In this document: positions 10,001 to 17,978 of the stretch, in pieces | How positions within the stretch are numbered: position 1 is the stretch's first letter | How the letters are laid out: each line of letters begins with the position of its first letter | Source of the DNA: Thiosulfatimonas sediminis | GTDB lineage: Bacteria > Pseudomonadota > Gammaproteobacteria > Thiomicrospirales > Thiomicrospiraceae | Reading direction: 5' to 3' | Length of the DNA: 64,000 bases | Assembly (NCBI RefSeq): GCF_011398355.1 | Contig: NZ_AP021889.1 | Location: 1,860,001 to 1,924,000 of the forward strand | The notes under the pieces: model-generated | The model's database searches: none | The model's input: only the letters and a program-made list of their open reading frames with translations | Told to the model about the DNA's origin: nothing | Translations under genes and position numbers: made by a program

Positions 10001-10274
10001 CAATAAAATAGCGCACTATCAACAGCAAACCACCGCGACGGTGCCTGCTAGCAAAGTTCGATATAGTGCAGAGCAAATGCAGCAACACATGCAACAAATC
10101 TTACCGGTGCTACAAGCTAGAGGATTTGTCCCAGAAGAAAAATTGAGCCGCTTGACTTCAATGCTTGAACAACACCATTCGGCCCAGCTGGCACAAGACG
10201 TTTACGATGCGATTGATGGCTTTGAATTTGAACTGGCAATCGACACCTTAACCCCCCTTATAGAAGGACAGTAA
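7086..10274 (+). CDS. Five-PAS signalling protein with degenerate histidine-kinase core and C-terminal Hpt domain
   Basis: A 1062-residue soluble protein. PAS-type domains occupy about residues 10-115, 130-245, 262-372, 383-500 and 510-620. A region resembling a hybrid kinase dimerisation domain follows near 640 (QHLLATAQLNLDGVIGLQ), but the usual SHEIRTP block with the phospho-accepting His is absent. The ATPase-like part (about 715-850) keeps a partial N-box (LRLILQSIFNYI) but no DxGxG or GxGxxL motifs, so ATP binding is unlikely. The C-terminus has a good Hpt motif, VHQLKGTAANL, with His at about 927. It probably receives or relays phosphate without being a kinase (inference). GTG 7086 is the only plausible start and lacks a clear ribosome-binding site. 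The next gene, 1 base away, is its likely partner. Confidence 0.85.
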   Translation: MISDQTSPISEVTLVWKHQTLWSVIYVSDSIAPLFGHSASSYLAADFSWLQDIHPEDQDQLQQEIASAIRNPSTVAFTPTVYRYCDATGQYHFIDAPIQISRGENNKSITLATTLCPAHELVCVNNFRQLKYVTEQLPNLMVYVFEMNLLGEARLPFTSEHFSDLFGLAPENVTADASPAFARVLNEDNDALRASLKESYEQLTQWQHCFRVQHPDNKILWLKGQATPQRINQNWVRWHGYIYDATAEIQNTLQAQETQLYFETLLKYSSDAIHVLDTQGNVINCSHSFASLLGYSHEEALQLNVRDWDAKYSEEELLQHIARLTDKPMIFETQHRTKHGTLFDVEINANTVQFNGKTYLFAAARDMTQQHQLQIQLEKEKTFIEALVDNANAIIAVIEADGTMSRLNKYGQIMTGFNQEQIASKPYFWTRFLPEAIKKDIKALFDGFALGQTIHSYRNAWISKEGHQRMFEWSNTVIYHNDGSVNYLLAIGLDISEQRQQSPEFERVFEAMSDAMCVIDLNGVIESCNKTFNQQFSHNAFNCSGHSLSELIKPLKNTFNQLLNAVIKQQVVKEIHFSYHSPLGETLKCRAKLILLPNNQQILVKIRDITELHKLEQQLQQEQNYHNALQRHQNAQWQHLLATAQLNLDGVIGLQNRLLQTITDTKNAANISLSQQVLSTLRDELLSQPFQPDLATTVLPEEDKNTQQEYFFLADVIHEVLLLVEHQAQQNGVQINYHDDGALTQALRGKSGVLRLILQSIFNYIIHCAPKTPIAFFAEQLNAAGNQILLRLTLRADLTTSLCKLPLSADNFALAQLWCNKFGAKLQHSKDAANTTLISVQASLFLANSVDSTTAPLEPKFPLTTTPDALEKQTVEVPFDLSHLQKILSNSAQISHLLSAFDGLLDTFKQAMQQQTLSAQEWKALVHQLKGTAANLHIEALSQLCRRYETLERPAEHHAQRLLILNFVTDLSNKIAHYQQQTTATVPASKVRYSAEQMQQHMQQILPVLQARGFVPEEKLSRLTSMLEQHHSAQLAQDVYDAIDGFEFELAIDTLTPLIEGQ

Positions 10275-10275
10275 A

Positions 10276-11538
10276 ATGAATAAACCGAGCCAATCCATTT
10301 TAATTGTCGATGATGATCCACTTAATTTGAAATTCGCCGCAGCGGCTTTAAACGAACTTTACAACGTTCACTTTGCGTTGTCTGGCGCAGATGCGTTGCA
10401 TTTTTTAGAGCGTCAGTCGGTCAATATGATTTTGCTGGATATTTTTATGCCGGGGATGAGTGGCTTTGACGTACGCGATGCCTTACAGAAACAGCCGAAA
10501 CTGGCCAAAATTCCCATTATCTATTTAACCATCGACCAAACCGAAGAAACGGTTCAAGCTGCATTTGCCCATGGCGCTTGCGACTATATTGTCAAACCTT
10601 TTCTGAATAAAGAGTTGTTGGCGCGCGTGCGCTATCGTCTACAAAATGATGAACTCGCTCTGCAACTACAGAGTTCATTAAAAGAGAAAGAGTATCTACT
10701 GTCGGTCATTGATGACTATGTGATGTATGTACAAACTGACTTACAAGGCAATATTATTGAAATCAGTTCGGCACTCTGCGCTTCTTTGGAGTGCCAATCA
10801 GAACAGGTCATCGGCCAACCGATTAACATTTTTCGATCGCCGAAAACACCTGATGCCTTCTATGAACGCCTATGGCACAACTTACAAAATGGCCAACATT
10901 TTAGAGATGTCATTGAAAACCAAAGCCTTAATGGCGAAGGCTCGCATTGGTACAAAATTGATATTAACCCCTTTAAAAACACGCTTGGGAAAACCGTCGG
11001 CTATCTGGCGTTTTACAACAATATCGATGAGCAAGTGCGCTATCAGTTAGACGCCAATCGAGATTATTTGACCGACCTCTATAATCGCGCCCACTTTTCG
11101 GCGGAATTGGTGGATGAAATTTATCGTTATAAACGCTATGGCCGCCCCTTCTCGCTCATCATGTTGGATATCGACCATTTTAAAAGTGTTAACGATCTCT
11201 TTGGCCATGATGCCGGTGATCAATGTTTGCTGGAGTTTTCCCACATCGTCAGTCAAGTGGTGCGTAAATCCGATATTTTTGCGCGTTGGGGCGGTGAAGA
11301 ATTTATGGTGCTTTGTCCGGAAACGCCGCTCGCCGGTGCACAGCGACTGGCAGAAAAAATTCGGTTTGCCATCGAACAGCATCCGTTCTCGGTCATTGGC
11401 CATAAAACCGCCAGTTTAGGGGTGGCGGAATACCATATTTCCATGAGTGCAGAAGTCCTATTAAAACGCTTAGATGAGATGCTATATGAAGCCAAAAGCG
11501 CTGGGCGCAATCAAGTTAAGGTTTACCAACTCAGATAG
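10276..11538 (+). CDS. Response regulator: receiver-PAS-GGDEF diguanylate cyclase
   Basis: A 420-residue protein that should make cyclic di-GMP under receiver control. The receiver (1-120) has the acidic DDD triad near 13, phospho-acceptor D55 in LLDIFMPGMSG, and KPF near 109. A PAS domain covers about 130-235. The GGDEF domain (about 250-420) has an intact GGEEF signature at 339-343, with a product-inhibition site R330xxD333 placed exactly five residues before it, so an active and feedback-inhibited enzyme is expected. It starts 2 bases after the stop of the PAS-Hpt protein, which suggests the Hpt domain phosphorylates this receiver. Confidence 0.93.
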   Translation: MNKPSQSILIVDDDPLNLKFAAAALNELYNVHFALSGADALHFLERQSVNMILLDIFMPGMSGFDVRDALQKQPKLAKIPIIYLTIDQTEETVQAAFAHGACDYIVKPFLNKELLARVRYRLQNDELALQLQSSLKEKEYLLSVIDDYVMYVQTDLQGNIIEISSALCASLECQSEQVIGQPINIFRSPKTPDAFYERLWHNLQNGQHFRDVIENQSLNGEGSHWYKIDINPFKNTLGKTVGYLAFYNNIDEQVRYQLDANRDYLTDLYNRAHFSAELVDEIYRYKRYGRPFSLIMLDIDHFKSVNDLFGHDAGDQCLLEFSHIVSQVVRKSDIFARWGGEEFMVLCPETPLAGAQRLAEKIRFAIEQHPFSVIGHKTASLGVAEYHISMSAEVLLKRLDEMLYEAKSAGRNQVKVYQLR

Positions 11539-11612
11539 TGTGCGCCATAATCGGATTAAAATTCGCTTGATTGTATTGTGGTTGCTGGCTGTGTCTGCGA
11601 TTAAACGCTCTT

Positions 11613-14453
11613 CTATTGATCGATGTAATCACATTTAGGGTAGGTAGAACAACCGTAAAAACGCCCATGATCAGATTCGCGTGCGGCCATATAACCAGTC
11701 GCGCATTTGGGACAAATTTTCTTCTCGGAATAATCGCACGCAGGATAATTAGAACAGCCTAAAAAGATACTGTATGGACCGCGACGTTCTTGCATTTTAC
11801 CGCTGTGACATTTAGGACACAGTGGCACTTCGACCAATTTATCGCTCATTTTCACCCGTTTAATTTTGCCCAACTGGGTAACAAATTCCGAACGATCCGA
11901 GGCACTGGACAGAACAAACACACCGCGCTTCGCACGGGTCAAAGCGACATACAACAAACGTCGCTCCTCCGCGTGGCTAAATGCTTCCGGCTGGGGAATC
12001 ACCAAATGCAGAATAGGATCATCTGAGCGCTCACTTGGAAAGCCATAAGGGCCAGACTCCAAGCCCATCAGAATCACATAATCGGCTTCTAAGCCTTTAG
12101 AGGAATGAATGGTTTTAAACGTAATTTGTAAAGCGGCATAACGCGCTTGATAATGTGCCAAATTATCTGGCTTTTGGCGATGATAGCGCGCCAAAAGATA
12201 AACACTTAAAGTAACATCGCGTTTCTGCGCAGTGTTGTTTAAACGCCATAACAGTTTTTGCACCCAATCAAGCTGATCACTCTCACTCTCATAAGCTTCA
12301 ATGCGCACTTGATCCGCTGGAATATCCGCATGTGCCTTAACCCCCTTACGTAGTTGCTCAGGGTTTTGTTGGACAAACTCCGCGGCGACATCCGCAATGC
12401 CCTGATAACAGCGAAAAGTTTGCGTTAAGTAATTGGTGGCCGCAAAACCAAAATGTCGGTCAAAATGCGTCATGATGTCGATGTCAGCACCGGAAAAACG
12501 ATAAATAGACTGCCAATCATCGCCGACTGCCATCAGCTTACACTGCGGATTTTGATTTAATAGCGCCTGCAATAAACGCTTACGATCTTGCGAAATATCC
12601 TGAAACTCGTCCACCAGAATATAGTTAAAAGGATGCACAAATTCGTGACTTTCCAACCGCTCGCACGCCAAATTGATTTGGTCGTTAAAATCTATCTGCC
12701 CTGCCGACTGCAAATCGTCTTGATAAGCCTGATACAAAGGCTTAAAGATTTCCAAAAACAGCGTCGTGCGAATCGGGTCATGCACTTCCGTGCTGGCCAG
12801 CTCTTGCTCAAATGCAGCACTGTCACCGCCGTTAGCTTTAAAGTGGCGTAAGAAAGCTTCAAATATGGGTAAATCGTCCTCAGGCCGGTAATGTTTATTA
12901 ACCAACTGCGCCAACGCTTCGTTGCTCAATGGATGAAAAGCGACAGCGTGCGCTTGCAGCTGCTGTTTTAAGGTCTGCAGCACACTGCCGTCATCAAATT
13001 GCGCACTATAGGTTTCGATAAAATCAATTTTTAGACGTTGCGCGGCCTTACGTTTTTTGTCGACAAAACTGCCATACTCTGGCAAAAATTCCGGCCACTT
13101 TTTTTGCGCGTTTAACGCAAAATGAAAATGGTACAAGTCGGCTTCTGGGAAGTAAAAATCCGCTAAGGTACTTTTATTTTTCGAGCCTGCCAAAGGCTGT
13201 AAATAGGTAAATTCAACCCCTTGAGACACCAACCAGTTTGCCATCGTCAAGGTTTCCAACGAACTGACTTTCATACCATTTAATGCGGTAAAAATTGGGC
13301 GCTTTTTGCCCTCTTTACTGGCCGCATAACTGGCGCCCATTTGGCTCAGATAGTCGTAATACGCTTTTTGGGTTGGCAGTGCAAACAGATTTGGACGCGG
13401 TTTTTTAGCGAGCGCAAGATAATCGTACCAGCTGTCAGCAAAGTCCTCATCCTGCAATAAGAACGCAATCTTAGACTGTAAATACGCCAGCATTTCCTTA
13501 CGATTCGCGCTCGCCAAATGAGAAAGCGCAATGGTTTGTCCTTGGGCGCGCAATACCGCTAATCCCAACGCATGAAAGGTGGCGCTGTAGCACGACTCGC
13601 CGTTACTGAACAACTGCAATTTCTGTTGCATCGCGGCGAGGCGCTCACCAATCGATCGCGCCGCTTCTTCGTTATACGCCAAAACACAAATCTGGTGCGG
13701 TTTTGCCAAGCCTTTGTTGAGTAAATACGCAACTTTGGCAACTAAAGTCGATGATTTTCCCGAGCCCGCCGAGGCGATTAACAACTGGCGGTCTTCTTCA
13801 CAAACCACCGCGCGTTGCTGTTCAGCAGTTAACGGATAGCTTTCAATCTGGCTAAACAGTGCTGCATACTGCTCAATTTCTGCCGCCATAAACCGTTCAT
13901 TATGCGCTTGGATGGCTGCGTTATCTTCGGCAAGATAGGCTTGCCAAAGCGAAATTTTCTGCCATAGGCTCTGTTCATCCGCACTGAAATCTTCTGCGCA
14001 CAACTTGTTTAAATAAGGGTGCGCTAAGAGTTGACCCGCTTGTTGATTCCACTGTTTGAGTAAATTTTGAATACACTGTTGACTAAAGTAAACGGCGGCA
14101 CTGCTCTCGGTCAAACTTGCGAGTACAGGGGTTGATGGAAGAGTGACTTGTTGTAATGCCTTTTTTAACCTGTGACGAATTTGGTAGTGCAGATGCGCGA
14201 CAAATGCGCGGCTTTTCGACGTTGCTAAATGCTGTAAACGAAAACTGCCTTGAGCGGTGCTGATGACTAACTCGTCCATAACCAACCCAATGCTCCGATA
14301 AACTCGGACAATCGCTAAGTAGTCAATCTGCTGACGCTGTTGGCCATCATGCATCAATAAATAGTCTGCATGTAACTCAAGACAGCGCTGACGATGACAC
14401 AGCTTTTGTTGCGATTGGGCGGTGTATTGGGCGTCCGGCACGAGTTTTCTCAA
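11613..14453 (-). CDS. HelD/UvrD-type superfamily 1 DNA helicase with C-terminal zinc fingers
   Basis: A 946-residue ATP-dependent helicase. The N-terminal region resembles the DNA helicase IV (HelD) N-domain. Motor motifs are intact: Walker A SAGSGKSSTLV (about residue 229), VDEFQDIS Walker B, VGDDWQSIYRFSGAD motif III, and LLYVALTRAKRG motif VI. The end carries two four-cysteine topoisomerase-type zinc fingers: CPKCHSGKM...CSNYPAC (about 880) and CPKCATGYM...CSTYPKC (about 918). Such fusions point to DNA repair or fork processing. The start is uncertain: the TTG at 14453 has no clear ribosome-binding site and a GTG at 14441 is an alternative. A large perfect palindrome lies just upstream. 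Confidence 0.88.
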   Translation of the reverse strand: MRKLVPDAQYTAQSQQKLCHRQRCLELHADYLLMHDGQQRQQIDYLAIVRVYRSIGLVMDELVISTAQGSFRLQHLATSKSRAFVAHLHYQIRHRLKKALQQVTLPSTPVLASLTESSAAVYFSQQCIQNLLKQWNQQAGQLLAHPYLNKLCAEDFSADEQSLWQKISLWQAYLAEDNAAIQAHNERFMAAEIEQYAALFSQIESYPLTAEQQRAVVCEEDRQLLIASAGSGKSSTLVAKVAYLLNKGLAKPHQICVLAYNEEAARSIGERLAAMQQKLQLFSNGESCYSATFHALGLAVLRAQGQTIALSHLASANRKEMLAYLQSKIAFLLQDEDFADSWYDYLALAKKPRPNLFALPTQKAYYDYLSQMGASYAASKEGKKRPIFTALNGMKVSSLETLTMANWLVSQGVEFTYLQPLAGSKNKSTLADFYFPEADLYHFHFALNAQKKWPEFLPEYGSFVDKKRKAAQRLKIDFIETYSAQFDDGSVLQTLKQQLQAHAVAFHPLSNEALAQLVNKHYRPEDDLPIFEAFLRHFKANGGDSAAFEQELASTEVHDPIRTTLFLEIFKPLYQAYQDDLQSAGQIDFNDQINLACERLESHEFVHPFNYILVDEFQDISQDRKRLLQALLNQNPQCKLMAVGDDWQSIYRFSGADIDIMTHFDRHFGFAATNYLTQTFRCYQGIADVAAEFVQQNPEQLRKGVKAHADIPADQVRIEAYESESDQLDWVQKLLWRLNNTAQKRDVTLSVYLLARYHRQKPDNLAHYQARYAALQITFKTIHSSKGLEADYVILMGLESGPYGFPSERSDDPILHLVIPQPEAFSHAEERRLLYVALTRAKRGVFVLSSASDRSEFVTQLGKIKRVKMSDKLVEVPLCPKCHSGKMQERRGPYSIFLGCSNYPACDYSEKKICPKCATGYMAARESDHGRFYGCSTYPKCDYIDQ

Positions 14454-14480
14454 GTGGTGATTGATGAAATAGAAAAGCAG

Positions 14481-14537
14481 AGTGGCTCAAATAAAGGGTT
14501 ATTCAAGTGGCTTGAATAACCCTTTATTTGAGCCACT
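14481..14537. terminator. Perfect 27-bp inverted repeat, terminator-like
   Basis: Arms 14481-14507 and 14511-14537 are exact complements around a 3-base centre. On the minus strand it follows the DUF2818 gene at the end of the nuo series and is followed by a T-rich tail (complement of 14466-14480), so it can terminate that operon. It also lies just upstream of the helicase start. Its length and perfection exceed ordinary terminators. Confidence 0.7.
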
Positions 14538-14552
14538 TGAAAGTGAAATTAA

Positions 14553-14870
14553 CTAAGCACCCTTTTTGAGAAAGTGCGTTAGATTGTAACGGTAGATAAA
14601 GCCAGGGAAGGCAAAAATCATAAACATAAAGAATACCGTTACATAAAATTCCCATTCTTGGGGCGCTACGTGTCCCATGGTTTTGTTTTCCAGTAAATAG
14701 GCAAAAACACCGGTAACACCGAAATAGATGAACCATTCAATAAAGTTCACCACAATCGACTTGTGTGCCACCTTAATCAATAAAAACAAACGGTTGCCCA
14801 TAATGAAAGGTAAGTTGGCCAAAACCAACGCAGTAATCAACAGTAACCAAACGGCTTGATCAGCGTCCAT
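14553..14870 (-). CDS. DUF2818 family membrane protein associated with complex I
   Basis: A 105-residue hydrophobic protein with three likely membrane segments (about 6-25, 40-60 and 76-96). It matches the small DUF2818 family, whose genes typically follow nuoN in beta- and gammaproteobacteria. Function is not established; the recurrent position suggests an assembly or accessory role in NADH dehydrogenase (inference). It is the last gene of the nuo series, separated from nuoN by a terminator-like hairpin, so its expression may be reduced or independent. Confidence 0.8.
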   Translation of the reverse strand: MDADQAVWLLLITALVLANLPFIMGNRLFLLIKVAHKSIVVNFIEWFIYFGVTGVFAYLLENKTMGHVAPQEWEFYVTVFFMFMIFAFPGFIYRYNLTHFLKKGA

Positions 14871-14895
14871 AATTTCTCTCTTTTGTCGTTTTACA

Positions 14896-14924
14896 AAATA
14901 AAAGCCCGACTGAGCGGGCTTCTA
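14896..14924 (-). terminator. Rho-independent terminator after nuoN
   Basis: On the minus strand AAGCCCG, a 6-base loop and CGGGCTT are followed by TTATTTT. It lies between nuoN and the DUF2818 gene, so it marks the main end of the nuo transcript or partial readthrough to DUF2818. Confidence 0.85.
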
Positions 14925-14975
14925 TAATACACAGTTTTTCAACGCTTAAACTAAGCTAGCGACCAAAAAATCTGA

Positions 14976-16412
14976 CTAAATACTTAAGTAGCAAAGGTCG
15001 ATTAACGAGCTTGGCAATAGACCTAGAGCCAATAGCAAGATAGCCACAAAGCTTAAGCCCCAGTGTAAGGATGGGCTGATGATTTCCACCGGACCTTTGT
15101 TCTCCGATTGATCGAAATACATCGCCTTAACCACGCGCAGGTAATAGAAAGCGGAGATAACCGCGGTCGTCACCGCAATCACCGCAATCCATGTGAAGCC
15201 AGCGGCAACCACTTCTTCGATAACGATAATTTTTGCCCAAAAACCGATAAACGGAGGAATACCCGCCATCGAGAACATAATGATTAACATCATCAACGCC
15301 AGCCATGGATTCTTCTGATTTAATCCTTTGAAATCAGCGATACGATCAAACTCATGTCCAGTACGCGACAAGGCCGCAATAATACCGAAACCAGCCACAC
15401 CGGTAATCGCATAGACAATGACATAGAACATTGCCGCGGAGAAACCGTTATCCGTTGCCGCCAACACACCTAATAATAGGAAACCGATATGGCCGATACC
15501 CGAGTAAGCCAGCATGCGTTTTAGATTGTCTTGCGCAATCGCGACGACCGCGCCGACAACCATCGACAGAATCGATAGCATAATAATCAGTTGCTGCCAA
15601 TCCCCGACCAAACCTGGCATCGCTTCGTAAAGCAAACGATAAACCATTGCAAAAGCCGCAATCTTTGGAGCCGTTCCCAAATAAAGCGTTACTGCAGTTG
15701 GTGCACCATGATACACATCCGGCATCCACATATGGAAAGGTACAGCCCCTAACTTAAAGGCCAAACCAATGACGACAAATACCACACCAAAGGCAAGCAC
15801 AATACCGTCTGCAGAACCAGAAGCAATCACGTCTTTCATTTCCGTGAAGGTGATGGTTCCCGTTGCTCCGTAAATCATTGAGAAGCCGTATAGCAACATA
15901 CCGGTTGCCAGTGCGCCCAGTACGAAATACTTCATACCGGCTTCAACCGCCATGCCATCATCTTTACGCAATGCAATCATTGCGTACATGGCCAACGACA
16001 TAATCTCTAAACCTAAGTACATGGTGATGAAATTGTTCGCCGAAATCATGACGAACATACCCAAGACACCAAACAAACCTAGGACGAAAAACTCACCACT
16101 GACAAACTTATGCTGTGCAAGGTATTCGCGAGCGAATAGGAAAACACCAAAAGAGACAGCAATGGTGAACAGTTTCATAACATCAGCAAAGCTGTCACGA
16201 ACAAAACTGTCGTTAAAGGTATAAATCGTTTCTGCGCTGAAGCTCGTTAGAATCAGATACCCAACAACTAACAAGGTCGCTTGAATCGCATAGTAGGTCG
16301 CGTTCTGAAAACGTTTAGACCAAAACGTGTCTGCAACCAGAATCAATGATGCCATGACCAACAGCACGATTTCTGGGATTGCAGGCGCAAAGGATGGAAT
16401 TACAAAATTCAT
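14976..16412 (-). CDS. nuoN: NADH-quinone oxidoreductase subunit N
   Basis: A 478-residue antiporter-like membrane subunit of complex I, one of three proton-pumping subunits of the membrane arm. It has about 14 hydrophobic segments and the family signatures FKLGAVPFHMWMPDVYHGAP (about residue 222) and the internal lysine/glutamate residues of the Mrp-like fold (for example MYLGLEIMSLAMYA near 130). Length is normal. It is the last of fourteen nuo genes, 19 bases after nuoM. Confidence 0.97.
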   Translation of the reverse strand: MNFVIPSFAPAIPEIVLLVMASLILVADTFWSKRFQNATYYAIQATLLVVGYLILTSFSAETIYTFNDSFVRDSFADVMKLFTIAVSFGVFLFAREYLAQHKFVSGEFFVLGLFGVLGMFVMISANNFITMYLGLEIMSLAMYAMIALRKDDGMAVEAGMKYFVLGALATGMLLYGFSMIYGATGTITFTEMKDVIASGSADGIVLAFGVVFVVIGLAFKLGAVPFHMWMPDVYHGAPTAVTLYLGTAPKIAAFAMVYRLLYEAMPGLVGDWQQLIIMLSILSMVVGAVVAIAQDNLKRMLAYSGIGHIGFLLLGVLAATDNGFSAAMFYVIVYAITGVAGFGIIAALSRTGHEFDRIADFKGLNQKNPWLALMMLIIMFSMAGIPPFIGFWAKIIVIEEVVAAGFTWIAVIAVTTAVISAFYYLRVVKAMYFDQSENKGPVEIISPSLHWGLSFVAILLLALGLLPSSLIDLCYLSI

Positions 16413-16431
16413 ACTTATCTTTCACCTACCC

Positions 16432-17946
16432 TTAAAGTTTTGACGTGGTGGCTTGCACCAGTAAATTTCCAACCGAAGTGTGCATCACTTCCATTAGCGG
16501 TGATGGGAAAACCCCTAGCGCGATAACCGCGACAGCCAGAGTCGCCATAATCGCAAACTCGCGCTTATTCAAATCCTGCAGTTTTTCGACGTTTTCATTT
16601 GTCACTGCACCGAAGAAGACGCGCTTGACCATCCAAAGGGTATAAGCCGCACCGATGATTAAGGTAAGTGCTGCTAGGATACCGTACCAGACGTTCGCTT
16701 TGAACGAGGCAATGATTACCATAAACTCACCCACGAAGCCTGAAGTACCCGGTAGACCAGAGTTCGCCATCGCAAACAGCACCGCAAACATCACGAACCA
16801 CGGCATCTTGTTCACCACACCACCATAAGCGGTGATTTCACGGGTATGCATACGGTCATACAAGACACCGATAGCCAAGAACATTGCGCCGGAAATGAAA
16901 CCGTGCGAGACCATCTGTACCATCGCCCCTTCCATACCAATCGCAGCACCAGCCATAGTGCCGTGGTTTTGCATGATGTCATACACCAAGAACATACCTA
17001 GGGTAACGAAGCCCATGTGCGAGATTGACGAGTATGCAACCAGTTTTTTCATATCCGACTGCACCAGCGCAACGATACCGATATAAACGATTGCAATCAG
17101 CGATAGGCCGATAACCAACCAGTCCAGAGTCATAGACGCATCAGGCGTAATCGGTAGCGAGAAACGGACAAAACCGTAACCACCCATTTTAAGCATGATG
17201 GCTGCAAGCACCACCGAACCGGCCGTCGGTGCTTCAACGTGCGCATCCGGAAGCCAAGTGTGGACCGGGAACATCGGAATTTTTACTGCAAACGCCAATA
17301 AGAAAGCGATAAAAATCAGAATCTGTGCGTTCATCGCCAGCGGCATATTTTGGAAATCCAAAATCGAGAAACTACCAATCTGCCAGTACATATATAGGAA
17401 CGACACCAGCATGAAGACCGAACCTAGGAAGGTATATAGGAAAAACTTCATGGTCGCGTAAACACGGCGTGGTCCACCCCACTTACCGATAACAATAAAC
17501 ATCGGAATCAGTAGCGCTTCCCAAAACACATAGAACAAAATCGAATCTAGCGCAGTGAAGACACCAACCATGATGCCGCCCATAATCAGGAAAGCGCCCA
17601 TGTACTGCTCAACACGTTCTTTGATGACATCCCACGCAGAGGCAATGACCAATACTTGCGTAAACGTGGTCAGCAGTACCAATGGCATCGATAGACCATC
17701 CACACCAAGATAGTACTGGACATTAAACATCGGAATCCACGCCACCTGTTCCACAAACTGCATATTGGCAGTATCGTAGTTAAAGTTCGTCCACAATGGA
17801 ATTGACAGAATAAACGTTAGGCCCGCTACAATCAGCGACAGCCATTTGGCGACCGTATCGTTATTACGGCCGGCAAACAACACTAAGAGACCGCCGATAA
17901 TCGGCAACCAGATCAGTGTGCTTAAAATAGGAAAGCTTGTTAGCAT
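16432..17946 (-). CDS. nuoM: NADH-quinone oxidoreductase subunit M
   Basis: A 504-residue proton-pumping membrane subunit of complex I. Signatures include YYLGVDGLSMPLVLL (about 78), FYVFWEALLIPMFI (about 138, with the key glutamate) and FAVKIPMFPVHTWLPDAHVEAP (about 219). It lies between nuoL (32 bases upstream) and nuoN in the standard order. Length is typical and all conserved charged membrane residues expected by eye are present. Confidence 0.97.
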   Translation of the reverse strand: MLTSFPILSTLIWLPIIGGLLVLFAGRNNDTVAKWLSLIVAGLTFILSIPLWTNFNYDTANMQFVEQVAWIPMFNVQYYLGVDGLSMPLVLLTTFTQVLVIASAWDVIKERVEQYMGAFLIMGGIMVGVFTALDSILFYVFWEALLIPMFIVIGKWGGPRRVYATMKFFLYTFLGSVFMLVSFLYMYWQIGSFSILDFQNMPLAMNAQILIFIAFLLAFAVKIPMFPVHTWLPDAHVEAPTAGSVVLAAIMLKMGGYGFVRFSLPITPDASMTLDWLVIGLSLIAIVYIGIVALVQSDMKKLVAYSSISHMGFVTLGMFLVYDIMQNHGTMAGAAIGMEGAMVQMVSHGFISGAMFLAIGVLYDRMHTREITAYGGVVNKMPWFVMFAVLFAMANSGLPGTSGFVGEFMVIIASFKANVWYGILAALTLIIGAAYTLWMVKRVFFGAVTNENVEKLQDLNKREFAIMATLAVAVIALGVFPSPLMEVMHTSVGNLLVQATTSKL

Positions 17947-17978
17947 GAACTATAGTCCCTTTTCTTATTATTCTTCAA

